From positions 248,001 through 312,000 of the forward strand of contig CANLWS010000003.1 in the NCBI GenBank assembly GCA_947494925.1: a stretch of DNA of 64,000 nucleotides. Reading direction: 5' to 3'. Within the stretch, counting starts at the first letter, position 1. Each line of letters opens with the position of its first letter. The notes under the pieces were generated by a model. It was not told the origin of the DNA. It made no database searches and was given only the letters and a program-made list of their open reading frames with translations. The stretch is from an uncultured Alteromonadaceae bacterium (lineage in GTDB: Bacteria > Pseudomonadota > Gammaproteobacteria > Enterobacterales > Alteromonadaceae). A program made the translations under genes and the position numbers. Of this stretch, positions 63,224 through 64,000 are shown in pieces.

Positions 63224-64000
63224 TCATGATGTTTTAAAACAAGATAGTTGTTGATTCAGCTCTGAACACATTTCGTCCAGAGATTGGGTATCGGAATTCA
63301 TTGTATCTATCATACTTTTTTCGGAACTGTTGATTTCTGATAGCTTATTTGCGGATTGCGCAATGCTCCTTGCGTGACCCAATTGTTGATCACAACTGCT
63401 TACCAGGCTGTCTATCTGAATGAATACACTTTGTATATTCTTATCAATTTCGGTGACTGATTCACTGGCTAAATTAGTTTGATCTATAGTCAGATCGCTA
63501 AGCCCTAGACAATCTGACATGGATTCACTTGAAATTTTAGACGATGAAAGCAGGCTGGTAATAATATCGTTCACTTCTTCAGTACTTGATTTGGTGCGAA
63601 ATGCCAGTTGTCTGACTTCATCTGCGACAACAGCAAATCCTCTGCCTTGTTCTCCCGCTCTTGCAGCCTCTATCGCTGCATTTAAGGCAAGCAAATTAGT
63701 TTGGTCAGCTATCGATTTAATCGTTTCAAGAACGTTGGAAATCTCATTGCAATTGGCCACCAAGGTTTCTATGTTTTCATTAGTATTTTTTAGCTTCTCG
63801 CTTAATGCTGAGACTTTCATTTTGGCTTCGGACACGGCTGTGTCAGCAAGTTTAGCATTGTTGCGAGCTTCTGATGACTCTGCTTTAGATTGATTGGCCT
63901 GCTCTGACATGTGTTCAGTGGATTCAGACATCTGTCTGGAATCTTGAGCAACGGATTCAACTTCGCCAATGCTGTCCTGCTTTGCTTGCTCCAATCTATC
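63224..64000 (-). CDS. Methyl-accepting chemotaxis protein, C-terminal part (cut by window end)
   Basis: The C-terminal 259 residues of a chemoreceptor; the N-terminus lies beyond the window. The coiled-coil signalling domain contains the hairpin tip [38 protein letters not shown], which binds CheA/CheW. The following helix ([21 protein letters not shown]) is typical. The tail after the hairpin has no CheR-tethering pentapeptide (ends QQLSCFKTS). Sensor domain and ligand are unknown. Confidence 0.93.
   Translation of the reverse strand, partial: DRLEQAKQDSIGEVESVAQDSRQMSESTEHMSEQANQSKAESSEARNNAKLADTAVSEAKMKVSALSEKLKNTNENIETLVANCNEISNVLETIKSIADQTNLLALNAAIEAARAGEQGRGFAVVADEVRQLAFRTKSSTEEVNDIITSLLSSSKISSESMSDCLGLSDLTIDQTNLASESVTEIDKNIQSVFIQIDSLVSSCDQQLGHARSIAQSANKLSEINSSEKSMIDTMNSDTQSLDEMCSELNQQLSCFKTS

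Overview
The window reads as chromosomal DNA of a free-living, respiring gammaproteobacterium, most likely a marine member of the Alteromonadales. This is an inference from gene content: a TonB-dependent receptor, many secreted hydrolases, a phasin, DUF3718/DUF6435/DUF6436-type small proteins, and a MukBEF-like condensin operon. Genes are dense, on both strands and in short operons. I see no rRNA, tRNA, CRISPR array, insertion sequence or phage module. The TonB receptor (left edge) and a chemotaxis receptor (right edge) are cut by the window.

Region 1-12.8 kb: the receptor C-terminus, a Tat-type flavin amine oxidase, a secreted esterase, a three-module PNPOx/ferredoxin-reductase/2Fe-2S oxidoreductase, an M28 peptidase, and a LysR regulator divergent from glutaredoxin and glutathione S-transferase genes. 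The LysR/glutaredoxin intergenic region and the region upstream of the oxidoreductase carry closely similar dyads, which suggests one LysR regulon for thiol or electrophile stress. A secreted predicted methyltransferase, a secreted esterase and a histone-deacetylase-like enzyme follow.

Region 12.8-25.5 kb: an Xre/MbcA-RES toxin-antitoxin pair; an MMPL exporter operon (MMPL, outer-membrane sorting protein, TfoX-like) divergent from a MerR regulator with a textbook 19-bp-spacer promoter; an SRPBCC protein; a PQQ sugar dehydrogenase; a membrane PH-domain protein; an ECF42-type sigma factor with its DGPF/YCII partner; and FadH.

Region 25.5-39.7 kb is the more accessory part: an R-body (RebB) locus, a kinase-fold phosphotransferase, an orphan BrxR/CapW-like WYL regulator with a palindromic site, a CPBP protease, a degenerate AAA protein, a very short DUF6435-type gene, an amidohydrolase, a phasin, metE/metR with a MetR box, a phytanoyl-CoA dioxygenase-like gene and a DUF3718 protein.

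Region 39.7-64 kb: a three-gene SMC operon (DUF3584 SMC-like ATPase, MksE-like, kleisin-like) in SMC-first order and without a nuclease partner; an MBL-fold hydrolase; AraC with an EamA exporter; a diguanylate cyclase; a caa3-type cytochrome oxidase operon whose subunit II carries two haem c domains and which has two subunit III genes; haem O synthase; a Kef-type antiporter; a second diguanylate cyclase with an AhpD-like gene; a small relic interrupted by TGA codons; a BenE transporter with its GntR regulator and operators; a DUF6436 protein and the end of a chemotaxis receptor.
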